The notes under the pieces: model-generated
What the model was told of the DNA's origin: nothing
Databases searched by the model: none
Seen by the model: only the letters and a program-made list of their open reading frames with translations
Program-made: the position numbers and the translations under genes
In this document: positions 1-17,749 of the stretch, piece by piece
How the letters are laid out: the number at the start of each line of letters is the position of its first letter
Numbering within the stretch: the first letter of the stretch is position 1
NCBI RefSeq assembly: GCF_902362185.1
Contig: NC_044503.1
Coordinates: forward strand, 8,697,457-8,761,456
Reading direction: 5' to 3'
DNA from: Chanos chanos
Lineage: Eukaryota; Chordata; Actinopteri; Gonorynchiformes; Chanidae
Length of the DNA stretch: 64,000 nucleotides

Positions 1-374
1 GGCGTGTCTTTGTAGTCTATTAGTGAACAAGGTGTAAACTTCATGAGGGATCACAACCTTCCCTCACCTGCTATAAAGCTTGTGTGGAAATACCTGTGGT
101 TGCGACGTATCACAAGACGTGTGACTTCTCACTAACGTTGAGCGAGGATTTGAACGCTATTTTGATGTTTACCTTGGTTTTCATTGTTGTACTGCTTTAA
201 TTAGCATGTAAATAGTTATTGTAATAAATTCGAAGGAATTCAGGTACTATTTTAACGTGCTACCTGTTTTTTTTTTCGTCTTGAGTGAATAACTTTTATT
301 GCTCTTCAAGTTGATACAGAAAGGACGTTAAGTGGACTTATTAGGCTTAGATTTTCAGACTCAGAACCGCTCAA
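1..374 (+). promoter_or_regulatory. 5' flank and probable 5'UTR of stap2
   Basis: This stretch holds no recognisable coding exon. It lies directly upstream of the stap2 start codon, so it should contain the core promoter and 5'UTR. I see no clear TATA box or CpG-rich core. The exact transcription start cannot be placed from sequence alone. Confidence 0.35.
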
Positions 375-1790
375 ATGGCGACTCCACGGCGCGCTGGACG
401 TCAGAAGACTCAGCTACCGCCCTGCTATTATGAAGGCTACCTGGAAAAGAGATCTTTCAAAGACAAGGTAAATCACTACATGACCCACGGTTCATACTTG
501 CGTACGTTTGTATGGGTGGGAGTGTGCACACTTCCATAATCGCCTCACAAGCGTTCTCATTTACCGTTGGTAAAGATGCTGTTTTGAATTCCATGTTCAT
601 ATTTGTCATACTTGCACAAAAACCACATAGGGGGATATACAAATGCTAAAACTTCTTTTACAATAATTTTCCAGTGACGAGACTGAATTAAGTGTTTCCC
701 ACAGACAAGTAAGGTTAATTTTTTTCTGGTGTGACATAGTGATTGTATTATTTATAACAGCTTCGTGAAGCTCATTGTTTTGTATTTGCAACATACAATG
801 GCATTCCTTAAACATAGCCGAAAAACCTATGTTTTGTTGTCTATGTAGCCTATGGTGTTTTTAATGCATCTTTAAAGTTGTTTCAAAACGTCCCTTGTGC
901 CTTAATGATGGTGTTTTTACAAATTTTTGCTGAAAAACATTTGGTAGTCACAATGCATTTAAAATGTATGTGCATTTACGTTTTAATATGGTTCGTGCTT
1001 AAACATGACATTCCCAGATCAATGGGAGTGTTCCTCGGTTTCACACATGCATTTCACCACGTAAACAAGGGACATCTTTAGGTGTTCGCACACCCAGACG
1101 ATACTTCATTTGCTTTAAGATGAGTCATCAAACTTTCCCTGCATCTCTATAAGTAATAACATTGTTACACCTAGTGTTTGACACAATTGAGTTGGGGATT
1201 TGTTGCTGGTAGTTTGCGTTGTCAGCAGCAAAGAATCTAAGGAATGAGCGTGTTCCACTACGCATGAGGTGTCAGTTCAGTAATGCTGGACTTTCCATTA
1301 GATCTATCTCTGTTCCATTAGGACAAGGTTGTACGTGAGTATGTGAGATAATCCTGACACACCGCTAATTTGACGTCATGTTTTTAAATGTCTTTTATAG
1401 TATTTAACAGATGCATGGTGATGTAAAAATCACACAGCATTTGAAACTACAGTATAGGCTAACATACTTGTGCCAACTTAGATTTACAAGCTTTATTTGA
1501 GAGTGAGAGTCAGTTATTGCCACTGGCAATTTTGATATCATTGTACTTTGAAAGGTTCTTGACGTTCTTTATTGCATTTAGTGAACTTTGTATTACTGTA
1601 TACAGTTTCAATATGACAGAACTTGGAAAACTGTAGTATATGTTACCATGTTTATGTTCTGGTGGCTAGACAATCACTTCACTGCTGTGTTTTTGTTTTT
1701 CTTGCGTGTATTGGTGTCCTGACTTTGTCATCTAAGCTACTGGATGCTTGAAATTTCCCTTGGGATGAGTAAAGTATCTATCTATCTACA

Positions 1791-1823
<33 letters not shown>

Positions 1824-2121
1824 GTGTACTTTTTACAGGGTACAAAGTTTATCACAGAACCCATAAATGCCATTGTGCACTGTCTGAGCTAATCGTTAAC
1901 AGGGTTTACTAGCATAGAATTTACTATTAAAATGTCTGGGGACTTTGCCATAAGTGGCCTTGACGTTTCAGAAAATGTGTCTGTCAATAGTGTTGTTTTA
2001 GCCTTTGCTTTCTTTTGAGTTCTGGAGACGTCAGATGTCAAGAACTGGTTTGACGGCTTAAACAGATAGAGGAGGAGGATTAGACAATAGATATGCCGCT
2101 GTGTCTTGTTTTGTTGCTTTT

Positions 2122-2184
<63 letters not shown>

Positions 2185-5100
2185 GCCAATTATGAGCTTT
2201 ATATTGACTCATAACATATTGTTGTTTTTGCTTATACCTTAATTATTCTTCATTTCTATTTTTCTCATTTAGTAGGTTCCCTTTACAATGTCATGCTTTT
2301 GAGTTCTTTCACACAGCTATTCATACAGTGCATATAAGATGAACTGTGGGCATTTTAAACAGTATTCTGAATGGCATTGAAGTCCACTGCAGTATAAGCT
2401 CCAATATTTAGTGTGCTATGTTATCATTAGATTTTGTGTCTCAGAAGTATATTTCCAGGATACTGGTTGCACAGGCAATCTGAAAATAGAAACAGAGAAC
2501 CCCATGAGGTGCATGTTTTTTGTTTGTTTGTTTGGTTTTTGAGAGCCACCAGGATGAATTTCCTCCATTCTTCACATTCATCAAATCACCAGAGTACCTC
2601 CCAAACTTTTTTTTTTTTTACATCAGATACATTGTCAACAATGTAGCGAGCTTTTATGTATTGAAATGTTTGAAAAATGTTAGAGAAATAAATGTTTGCT
2701 TGGTGCAAAATCGCAGAGTTGCACCGAAAAACATAAATATCCTTTGAAGTTCTCTTAAGACTCCTTTCAATAACAAACATTCTTCTTTTCTCTTCTTCTC
2801 TTGGTCTCTTTCTCACTAAAGGTGCCTCGCCGACTTTGGACATGCCTGTGTGGAAACACGCTATTTTTCTTCAATAACACAAAGGAAGCAGATGTGAGTT
2901 TGCGTAAGGTTTTAACGTTACACTTTTGTAATAACGAGATCAAAGACACAAATAGACCCAAGATATAGAAGATGGTGTCATGGAACTCTAAATGTTCTGT
3001 TGTCTTTGTCTGGGTGTGTGTTTGTGCACGTTTTTTTTTGAGAGCAGTATGTGGAAAAGCTGGATCTTAGTGGCGTTATCTCTGTGAGTGATGACTCTAG
3101 CCATGATCGTAACCTGGAGGCTGCCAGGTTCAACCTGCACATGAAAGATGGAGATATGAAAGTTACGGTGAGGCTCCTACAAGTGTCGTCATACATAACT
3201 GTAAAACGTATCAGAACTAATGATGAAACCCATTACAGTTCATGAATAACTTCTGTTGCATGGTCCTGCCGCAATGTGAGCCCCCTCCCCCCCATCACAA
3301 GGACCGGTTTAAACACGCAAAAAAAAAAAAACAATTAAAAATGTATACAAACAGACATTTGAAGCATCTAATGGGGACTGTGTCTGACTAAAAGAAGATT
3401 CTGGATTCTGTAACCCTGCAGAAACAGATAGCTGTATAGATGTCTGGACTGTGGGTGACCACAAATTATAGGGGAGATTGTGTTCTAACGGTAGATGAAG
3501 AAGCTCTGAAGGATTTTTTTATATGTCAGTAGATACTTATTCCAGAAAATGAGCCAACAATTAGCAGGAAATTGGATAACTTAAAAAAAAAAAAAACTAA
3601 AAAAAGAGATTTTTGAGTGTTTTTAAATTCAGCTTTTTCTAATGTAATGTTTTCTCTCTCTCTCTCTCTCTCTCTCTCTTCCTGTCTGCAGGCTCCTAGC
3701 CTGGAGGCTCGAGAGCTGTGGAAAGGCTTCATACTCTCCGTGGTTAAGGTGAGTGGTTCAAGTGCTTCGCACCTGCTAAAATTCTTTTGATCCATTTCAA
3801 AAGCACATTTTCCCCCCAGGAAACATGTTACATTGCGAACATGCCTTTTTAAATCTGTGTTGAACATTATACGGTAACATTTTGTGCATCCATGCCGTTG
3901 CAACTAACTGCCAAAAACACAAACAGTGTGAATCTCTCTCTGATGGGTCTCCTTCAGTTTGTGAAACAGAAGCAGTTTATTTCAGCCAGGTTTTTGTAGG
4001 AAACCCGTTACATTGTTCGCATCCCTTTGTTTCTCTTATCTGTGTTGAACTTTATTCAGGTGCATTTTGTGAACTCATGCCATTTCAAATAACCACAAAA
4101 AGCCTTATGAATATTGGTCTAATGTGTTTCCTCAAGTTTGTTAAACAGAAGAAGTTTATTTCAGCAAATAGGCTACGTCTATCCTACGTCTGTCAGTCAA
4201 AACTGGAGTCAGATTCACTTAAGTAATTTTGTTTTGTTTTTTGACTTTCTCACCATTTGACGAGGTCTGCGAACTCTTCTGTCTGGCTAACATTAACCCA
4301 AGTTAAATCACAGTCCTCACTCTTCTTTGCTTGGAAGTTGTATACTACATTTTATCGTTATATTGTTATAACGTGACGCTCCGTGTCTACCCCCCCTCCT
4401 CTCAGCTTGAAGTGCCCAGTTCTTTGAACTTGCTGCCAGGTCCAATTCACATGATGAGAGAGACGGTGGAAAAGGAGAAAGAGAGACAACAGTCTTTCCC
4501 TGTTTCCGCCCCAACTCCATCTGACTACGTCCCCTTGGTGCCTGACATGCCCGCGTAAGTTTGACCATGAGAATAAACAAAGTAAAAAAAACACAGTCAA
4601 TCTCATCTCTCCCATCATTTGAATTTATGCCCGTGGCGCGTGCTTCTACATATAAATATGAGCTTTATAAAATCGCAACACTGACAATTTACTAATTTAT
4701 TGCCCAAACAAACAGTTTTAGTCACTTTTTTTTTTACGCCGATCGGGTGCAGATGAACTTTTTCAACTGCAACTTTTTCTACAGTCAGTCGCACAGCCAT
4801 CTTTAAAAACATGATTTTTGAACTGACTTTGGCCTCGCTGGCTTTTGCAGTTTAGTCGTCCATGCAGTGTTAGCGCGTTTTCTCTCTTTTAGAAACCCTT
4901 TCCTCTCTAGCAGCGGACTATACTGACACTGAATGTCTTGATGCTCATTAAAGACTGTGTTTGGCTTTGCAGGTGTTTCCAGCAGGTCTCACGGACGGAG
5001 GCCGAGCTTCTCCTGGAGAGGAACCCAAAGTGCGGAAACCTGTTGCTTCGGCCAGGCCGCGATGGCAGCTCCTTTGCCATAACCACACGACAGGAGCTCA

Positions 5101-8100
5101 ACGGGTAAACGACCAACTTCCCTGTCCGCTCAATCAAAGGAGACGCACCCCGACGACGTTTGAGACTTAAAGCTGCCCCAAACTCATACCCGTCGTTTTT
5201 AGCAAAGACATTAGAGCTTGTCTGTTTTACCGTCACTAAGGTGAAACTGTCGTATGAATTCTGTGTTTCTCTTTCGTTATAGCTCTGTGTTCAGACACTA
5301 TCGCGTGACACGAAGACCTGAGGGAGGTTTTGCTATTGAAGTGGAGAATCGGGTGAGTGTGGCGGTTTACTCGCTGAATTCACTCACCTTTGCTCAGAGA
5401 TAGTTTTAAGCCTCTACTGAGATTTATGGCTCTATGGCTTGTATGATACTGTGGTTCATGTAGTATGGGAATGCCCACTGGACTTGTGACAAGGAAGTGT
5501 TGATAAGGATACTGGAATTGTGCTTCACAAGCCATTTTTTTGATAAGAGTTGCACTTTAAAATGCTAAAGGTTTCGCTTGCAAGTTTTACCCTTCTGTCC
5601 ATCCATACTAAATTCGCTTATCTCATCAACTGATTTTTCTGATTTACAATTCTGCTTTGCAAACTTAGTGTGTAAACAGGAAGAAAGTACACTTAACTTT
5701 CAATTGTGGCTTCTGAGAATAACTCATTTTAATGAGTTCTGGCTGTTAATAATTGATAAAGGGAAAATAATTTTTTTCACTTTAAAAAAATTTAAGAATG
5801 GATCCGGGCCGGTTACATTATTGTACATCATGTCCCGGTTTAGATTTCAGGACCAAAGTGTGTGTTAGTGTGTGTGTGTGCCCCTGTGTATGTACAAATG
5901 CCTCTGCGTGTGTGCGCACACCACAGACGTCCGCGTATGCGCATCGCTGTGTGTGAATATAGTGGTAAATGTTTTACTAGAGTCAACAATGCGTTTTTGT
6001 TCACCACAGAGTCACAAATCAGCCACAAAATCTCAGCTCATCTCAGTGAAGCAGGTATAATAGTAAATGCATGTCGAATGTACACAAATATAAATTGATA
6101 TGGGGGTTTTTTTTGTCCTCTTATCCTCATCAGATTCCCTGTGCCACACTGCATGATGTTGTAACTCATCTAATAGAGAGGACAGGAGGGACTCTGCAAC
6201 CCTTCATAATGGAGAAACCATACGAAGAAAGTATCAGTAAGAAACACCAACATGTTTACTTATCTTTCAGTATCCTCCATCTGCCTGTAATACTTCACTC
6301 TTATACAGGTTTATGGCAGTGAAACTCGGTGCTAAACAGTACAGTTGACTCCAAGTTCACCACTTTCTGACATATACTACCAATAAATCATTTTTAAAAG
6401 TTTCGATCAAAAGTGTAAACAGATATGCGTTACTTCACGTTTTTGGCCGTGTTGCAACCCTCTCAAACCAGCACGTTTCCTCAAATGGATACGAATTTGC
6501 TTTAAAGTGTAAAAGACCGTAGTGAGAACTTTGTGAGAGTGATTTGTAATGTGATGTACTAGAAGGTTATTACCATCTGGTTAGTCCTACAAAGCGTTTC
6601 TCTCCTGTCTTGTAGCCTTCGTCCAGGCAAATGAGGAGAGTGGAGAGAAAACTTTGATGTCAACCTCTGCTAGGCCCATTTCCACTGTGCCTAAACCTCC
6701 CCCTAAACCAGGTAACACAAGCTCTACGTTCACTTTTTCACCATTTCATACACACACTCGGCCTTCACTGGCGCCCAAGTAATTACCCACACACTCAGGC
6801 ATGAATTCAAGTGTACATCCTCATAAGAATGTAGATTAATCCCCCGAAACGGTAGTTGTCTATGTTGTATGCTTGTAAGTTTTTGGGTTTTTTTGTCTCT
6901 CTTTGTAATGTATGTGCTGCTCATGAAGGGTGTGGATGGTATGACTGAGTGGTTGTGTTTTTCTTCTGATAGTTCCCAGAGAACGTAAGCACACACCCGA
7001 ACCTCCTTCATACCCAGAAGAAAATATTTACCTCAACGTATCACGTGAGTAGTCTGACCTTGAGTCATTTTGTCCTTTTTCTTTTCTTTTTTTTTTTTTT
7101 TTTAGTTCCTTAAATTTCATATATCTCTTAACTCTGAATATAGTTTACAGTTAATACTGTGTGTGTGTGTGTGTGTGTGTGCTTAGCTTGTTCTTTGTTC
7201 TCTCTTTTTTTTTTTTCAGAGGATGAGGAAGACGAAAGCACTCCTGTACCTCCTCCAGTTGCACCACGTCTTCCAGGTAATTATGTTTTGTTTTGGGTTT
7301 TTTTCCCCTGCCCTGCTCTGCTCTCCTTTTTTTCTTCCCTTTATCGCAGGTGCTTCTATGAAATTCCGTTTGGACGCTGTTTGTTTTAATATTTCAAAGG
7401 TGTTATTCCTCCTTTGATCTTGTTCGACCTGTTTCACCTTCGTAAATAAGAAAAAGACATAAGGTGTACACAAGCACTGTAAACGATGAAGGACACAGTT
7501 AACGAAAGGCTGTTTCCTCAAAGAAGATCCACCGCTTAAGTCCAGTTTCTGAAACTGTACGTTGTCTTTTAGCACCCCGGAAGCCAGCAGCCCAGCTTTC
7601 CTCCACCACAGACGATTGCCTGGGTAAGTAAACCGCCTCCTCTTCTTCCAACATCTTAATTATATCTTATTCTTATGTTATTTGAATCTGAAAATAGGAG
7701 TCCTCTTTGTTCATTCATGTCCAGTGTATGAGTAAGAGGAAATATGGAGTATTCCTGCAGCAGATTAACTAGGTATGTCAAACAAGATTTGTAGATGGAT
7801 GACGTCATTGTTCTTGTATGATACAAAAATAGATCAGACGGCTACGAGGCCTCTGCGTCCTGTTCCGTTCCCTCGCAGTGCGTCAGACGCCTCTGAAATC
7901 AAACACAGACCAGCTGCCGCACTCGCCACACCTGAATCCCTCGCGTCCGGTAAAGCCGCAACGCTACATTTCCCCGTTACCGGCGTGTAGGATGAGACAC
8001 GGAAGGCTAAACTTTTTTTTTTTTTTTTGCTTTTGTTTTTCTCTCTTGCAGGTTTGTCTGAGGAGCTCAAGTTAAAGTTGGAGAAAAGACGAGTGGTTTA

Positions 8101-8110
8101 CGACAGCTGA
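375..8110 (+). CDS. stap2: Signal-transducing adaptor protein 2 (PH-SH2 adaptor)
   Basis: Cytoplasmic adaptor that in mammals couples receptor and BRK/STAT signalling. Exons: 375-467, 2822-2893, 3048-3167, 3692-3748, 4406-4554, 4973-5104, 5283-5352, 6134-6236, 6616-6711, 6973-7044, 7220-7276, 7573-7623, a penultimate exon near 7833-7949 or 7879-7986, and 8052-8110. Phases agree throughout and give about 415 residues (human STAP2 about 403). The first 31 codons read MATPRRAGRQ and continue to YYEGYLEKR, the start of a PH domain (about residues 18-120). An SH2 domain follows (about 165-262) with GNLLLRP, in which the phosphotyrosine-binding Arg is kept. The tail is proline-rich (KPPPKP, PVPPPVAPR) and contains IYLNV, a YxN-type Grb2-like site. 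It ends with EELKLKLEKRR, matching the human C-terminus. The STAP2 assignment rather than STAP1 rests on this tail and on the adjacent fsd1. The penultimate exon boundaries are unresolved. Confidence 0.9.
1746..1823 (+). repeat. (TATC)n microsatellite with retroelement-like lead-in
   Basis: About a dozen TATC units with one interruption follow a short unique stretch containing AATTTCCCTTGGGATGAGTA. A very similar stretch precedes TATC arrays at many fish loci, which suggests a non-LTR retroposon 3' tail that seeded the microsatellite. The element family is not identified. It lies in stap2 intron 1. Confidence 0.6.
2126..2180 (+). repeat. (TC)n microsatellite in stap2 intron 1
   Basis: About 27 uninterrupted TC dinucleotides. 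Read on the minus strand it produces an artefactual Arg-Glu repeat peptide, which is not a gene. Confidence 0.95.
3652..3679 (+). repeat. (TC)n tract doubling as polypyrimidine tract
   Basis: About 14 TC units end roughly a dozen bases before the acceptor AG of stap2 exon 4 (exon begins 3692). The microsatellite therefore forms part of the splice-site polypyrimidine tract, so its length could affect splicing. Confidence 0.8.
3819..4165 (+). repeat. Tandem duplication of a ~168-bp intronic unit
   Basis: Unit 1 (3819-3986) and unit 2 (3999-4165) both begin GGAAAC, both carry CTGTGTTGAAC and CATTTTGTG in the middle, and both end with AGTTTATTTCAGC. They are clearly diverged by eye, so the duplication is old. 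It lies in stap2 intron 4 and has no coding potential that I can support. Confidence 0.85.
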
Positions 8111-9118
8111 TTGCACCAGAAACCCACTGGTCGCGTTTGTTCAATCGGGCTCTTCTGCCAAGTATAAAGACAGAATGTCAGACTACGAAGTCTTTCAGTG
8201 AACACGTTTAAGGCAGAATGGGTGTCTGTTCTGTGTTGGAATCACTGGTTAGACTGGCCAAACTGGTGGGAGTTTACTCAATGCTGCTTGCTGTTTGCCA
8301 ATCAGATTGCGACTGTCCAACCTGCTTGTTGATTCGATGTGGACGTCCCGAGGGGTGAAGAAGATTAATGGGATATTGATCCTCACGAGGAATTAAGCAT
8401 TACAAGCCAATAAGTGAATTAAGAGATTGTAAATCCACATATTTACATCAAATTACAGTCACACTGTTTCTTCGTGTTTTTGCACATTCGCGCCCTTCTC
8501 CAGTCCAACCGCCACTGAACTACTGTGACGATGAAAATATTTGGCTTTTTGATTTCATATTTGATACCTATTTATTTCATACAAATCTGGCATCAGCACC
8601 TCATAAATTAGTTTTATTCAACCCCTTTTTATAATTACGCTTTTTTCTTACTCTAATTACGCTGTTCATACGCTTGGTAACAAAGGCATTAAGGTTTGTG
8701 CTGATTAAAAAAGCGCCGTGGCTGGTTGTTTTGACTGAGACCTTTGGCGTCTCTCTGTGCAGACATTTGTGTTGCTTTCTTTGAACTGTTTCAACTCACA
8801 AACATGTCGTTTTCTTTTCTAATACCAAGTTCAGCCAGTCTGTTTCTCAGTATTTTCGTAGAAAAATAATAGGTTTATTGCCATTGCAGTATATTGTTTT
8901 AATTGACTTTTGATTGTGACTGCATGCGTACTATACTCTTAAGATGTATTACGTGTTGACTTGGCTTTCAAGTTTTCATATTGAAGTCTGAGGCTTCCAT
9001 TTGGACACTTTGATGAGTTCTCAGTATCGAACAGAAATTCCTTTTCGGAATGCTTTGCTGATATATTGAAAAAGTGTCATTCTTTTTTTTTTTTTCTCTG
9101 AACAATGATTAGAGAGAG

Positions 9119-9124
9119 AATAAA
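9119..9124 (+). terminator. Poly(A) signal AATAAA of stap2
   Basis: The hexamer lies about 1.0 kb after the stap2 stop codon in an AT-rich 3'UTR and is followed by a T/G-rich stretch (TTTGTGTTTTGTCC) typical of a downstream cleavage element. It is the most plausible stap2 3' end. Confidence 0.65.
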
Positions 9125-9278
9125 ATGAACAAACTGTCTGAATACAGTCGCTTTGTGTTTTGTCCTTGTTTTAATTGTGCCAACACTTTCGCAATCTCAC
9201 AGGAGAATTCAGTTCGTGCCTACACTTCCTCATGATACGCAATTGTGATCACAGAATGAAAACAACTATCTGATTACG

Positions 9279-9284
9279 TTTATT
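9279..9284 (-). terminator. Poly(A) signal of fsd1 (minus strand)
   Basis: TTTATT on the plus strand is AATAAA on the minus strand. It lies about 1.15 kb downstream of the fsd1 stop codon, and the intervening sequence (9285-10427) has no supportable exon, so it is taken as the fsd1 3'UTR. A stretch of 13 to 14 G residues lies at 9297-9310. Confidence 0.5.
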
Positions 9285-10427
9285 GACTTGGTTTTGGGGG
9301 GGGGGGGGGGCACATGATGGCAGGAAAAAAAAAAAAGAAAATAAGACTGACAGGGTGGCCTTTGTCCCTGATATAAGAAAATGTTTTAAAAATTTCATAG
9401 AAGGACATGTTAAAGCATTGCAAGTTATATTCATAACAAGCACAGCAAAAAAAAAAAATCCCCCCCGTTTTCTGTCGCATACTGGGGAAACAAAAGACAA
9501 TAGCACCAAGCAACAAATTCAGAAACCATGTGATCAAAACCAAGTCTGAGGAAGACCTACATAAGGGGGAACCACATTAGGAATGATTTTTTTCTCAGAG
9601 AGCTACGAGGACTGGACGGACTACGGTGATTAATCTGTCCATGGGAGCAGGGATACAATGGAATGGTGTATACACATAAAAACCAATCGTAAACCCAAGT
9701 TCTGTCATTCAGGCTAGTTTTGAATCAGCTGGTCTGAGATCAGTTAACCCCTCTCCGCTTCGCCATGTCCTGCTGCTGGCTCTATTAAATTGAATACATT
9801 CTATAAGAAGCATTATACTACTATTTAGTGATTATAAGAAGATTACGATGCTATCCTGGTTCTGACCAAGTAGAAAAAAAAAACAAAACAGAAAAGCAGC
9901 AAGCTGAATTAGAGGCTTGTGTTCAGTGTGAGACATTCAGTGAGGGATATAATACATTACGGTTTGGAACTTAAAAGACTCCTATTTACATGCTTTCAGT
10001 TGCCCTGAAAGTAAAACAGGTTGCACCGACACAAAAAAACCAGAAGTGCGACCGACAAACATAACCTTAAAACATATTCACTTATTTGGCTTTAGTTACG
10101 TATATACCGTAAATGTGAGTGAGATTATAACTGAGCAGTTTTCTGGAGTTTTTTTTTTTGTTGTTTTTTGTTTTTTTTGCAGTTTTAGTGATGGAGCAGT
10201 AGACGACGCCTCTCCATGACTTGCTTCAGTGTACTGAAAGGCACGGGGCGGGGGGGGGGGGCTTGGGGGTGGATGAAGGAGGCAGGCCCCGCCGCGTCCC
10301 GAGGCCTGGGAGACTCGTACGGCGCGGTGAGGGGTTTTAGCGACGGCGGGATGGGGGTGGCGGCAGAGCTGTCCGTGTTCCCGACACAGGCCCAAGTCCT
10401 GCGGCGGCCTGGACGAAAACCGGCCGT

Positions 10428-15995
<5,568 letters not shown>

Positions 15996-16363
15996 CTTGC
16001 CGGTGCGAAAAACCGGCGCCGGATTATTAAACTGTATTCTTTCCAACACTGCGCACCTATTTTGTATTCGACCGTTCAGCTGTTCTGGTACTGATGCTGC
16101 CAGGGTGCATTGCACCCATCCAGCTTCGGTCCAATGTAATTTCTGCGCAGACGCAGTGCAGGATGATGGGTACTTGAGTTTCTTAAGTATTACAGCCTGT
16201 AATTCTGCACGTCTATAACACGGTATACTCACGAGCTAGAAGAACGAGAGCTGGACAGAACAAGTTCAAAAGTGCCAGAGGTCTGATCATTAACCGTAAG
16301 AACAAATATGAAATATGAGTTGTTAATGTCACAATAAAAGCAGAATACACAGTCACACGAACT

Positions 16364-16398
16364 ATAGACTATAGAGCACGTGCTGTTCTATAGTCTAT
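16364..16398. repeat. Perfect 12-bp inverted repeat flanking a CACGTG core
   Basis: The arm ATAGACTATAGA (16364-16375) is exactly complementary to TCTATAGTCTAT (16387-16398). The 11-nt centre contains GCACGTGC, itself palindromic with an E-box (CACGTG). It lies about 370 bp upstream of the fsd1 start codon. Function is unknown: it could be a regulatory palindrome, a cruciform-prone site or a remnant of a small transposon. Confidence 0.6.
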
Positions 16399-17330
16399 GT
16401 AACACATAAAACAAAATGAGGAAGATATATTTTATTGGGTAGGTCTAATGCCATATATTTTCATGTTATTGTACATGATGATGTCTACATAAATCAGTCA
16501 CATAATCATGTTTTTTTCCCACGTTAACTGATAAAATCAAATGATCAATAATAATAAATAATCACTTAATCAAATTCAATTAAACTCAGTAGTTACTTTT
16601 GTTGCCAAGAGTTATCAAACTTTTAAAATGGATACAAATGCCAAACATACAGACTTTATATATATATATATATATTACTTCCTTGTTGGTCAAGCACTTT
16701 TTACGATTACCTCTGTAACAGAGTATTTAAAATAACAATGATACTCTAAAAAAGTTTGGTTAATGTAATTTTGACCATACTTTTGGTACACATAAACAAT
16801 ACATACTTCTCTAGACATGAAAGACTGAGGAACAGGTTTGTTGTACGACAAGATCACTGAAGCGTGAAACACATTACTGCTGGGTTAAGTTTAAAATGTT
16901 TGCTGGACTCTGGTGTCCACAGGTGCCGTCGTATTTTCATTCTGTCAACAAGTCCACTTTTCTGATTGGCTGAGAAATATACACGCCTCTTTCACAGCTG
17001 GGAATCTGCTTGTGAATATGTGTTGAGGTCAGACAGCAGCAGGACCCTGGCTTTTGGATGACCAGACCCAAGTGACTTTGCTATAGCAATCTGTCTTGTT
17101 TCCATAACAACAATGAATTGTTGGAATGCACACGATTCACTGCCAAGTTGACGAATTCTGTGATCTTACTTCTCACAGACTTGTCCGGGCAAGGCAGCAA
17201 ACTCCTCTGAGGACGTCCTTCCGTGACAGTGTCATCTCTGTAAAACTGTGATTCTGTAAAACTGCTTTGTGAAAACGTCTGTTGTAAAAAAAAACAAAAA
17301 ACGCTGTTCTGACAAAAACTAGAGTTTTGT

Positions 17331-17336
17331 TTTATT
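17331..17336 (-). terminator. Candidate poly(A) signal of ccdc181
   Basis: TTTATT on the plus strand gives AATAAA on the minus strand, about 415 bp after the ccdc181 stop. The intervening 3'UTR contains a (CT)n microsatellite at about 17657-17692 (GA on the mRNA). Confidence 0.45.
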
Positions 17337-17654
17337 GAATCATGGCAAAACTGTGGATCAGCACAGTGGAAGCCATGCATACAGATGAGGTCAGCTAAGC
17401 ATACACTGGATTAATTATAAGACACTTTGTAAAATGATCTTTGCATTGCAATCTGTTAAAGTGCTTAAACCCTTTGAGGACACTGCAAGATACTTTTCCA
17501 CAGACAATGGTGATATCCACTGAAAGGTGTGTTCTACAATTTTCATTATTTGTATAATAAAGGAGGAGAGAAGATAAAAGAGTAGAGTAGAGTGCCCTGA
17601 CAATCCTGTCACTTTAATCTCCTCTCCCCCCTCTCTCTCCCTCGTTCGCTCGCT

Positions 17655-17695
<41 letters not shown>

Positions 17696-17749
17696 TCTGT
17701 ATCTGTGTCTCTGTCTGAACAAGATCATGCAGCAAGACCAAAAGGGATC

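Noticed and set aside
1889-2212. Minus-strand open frame with a long Arg-Glu repeat
   Set aside because: The repeat is the translation of the (TC)n microsatellite at 2126-2180; the flanks resemble no protein and the frame lies in a stap2 intron.
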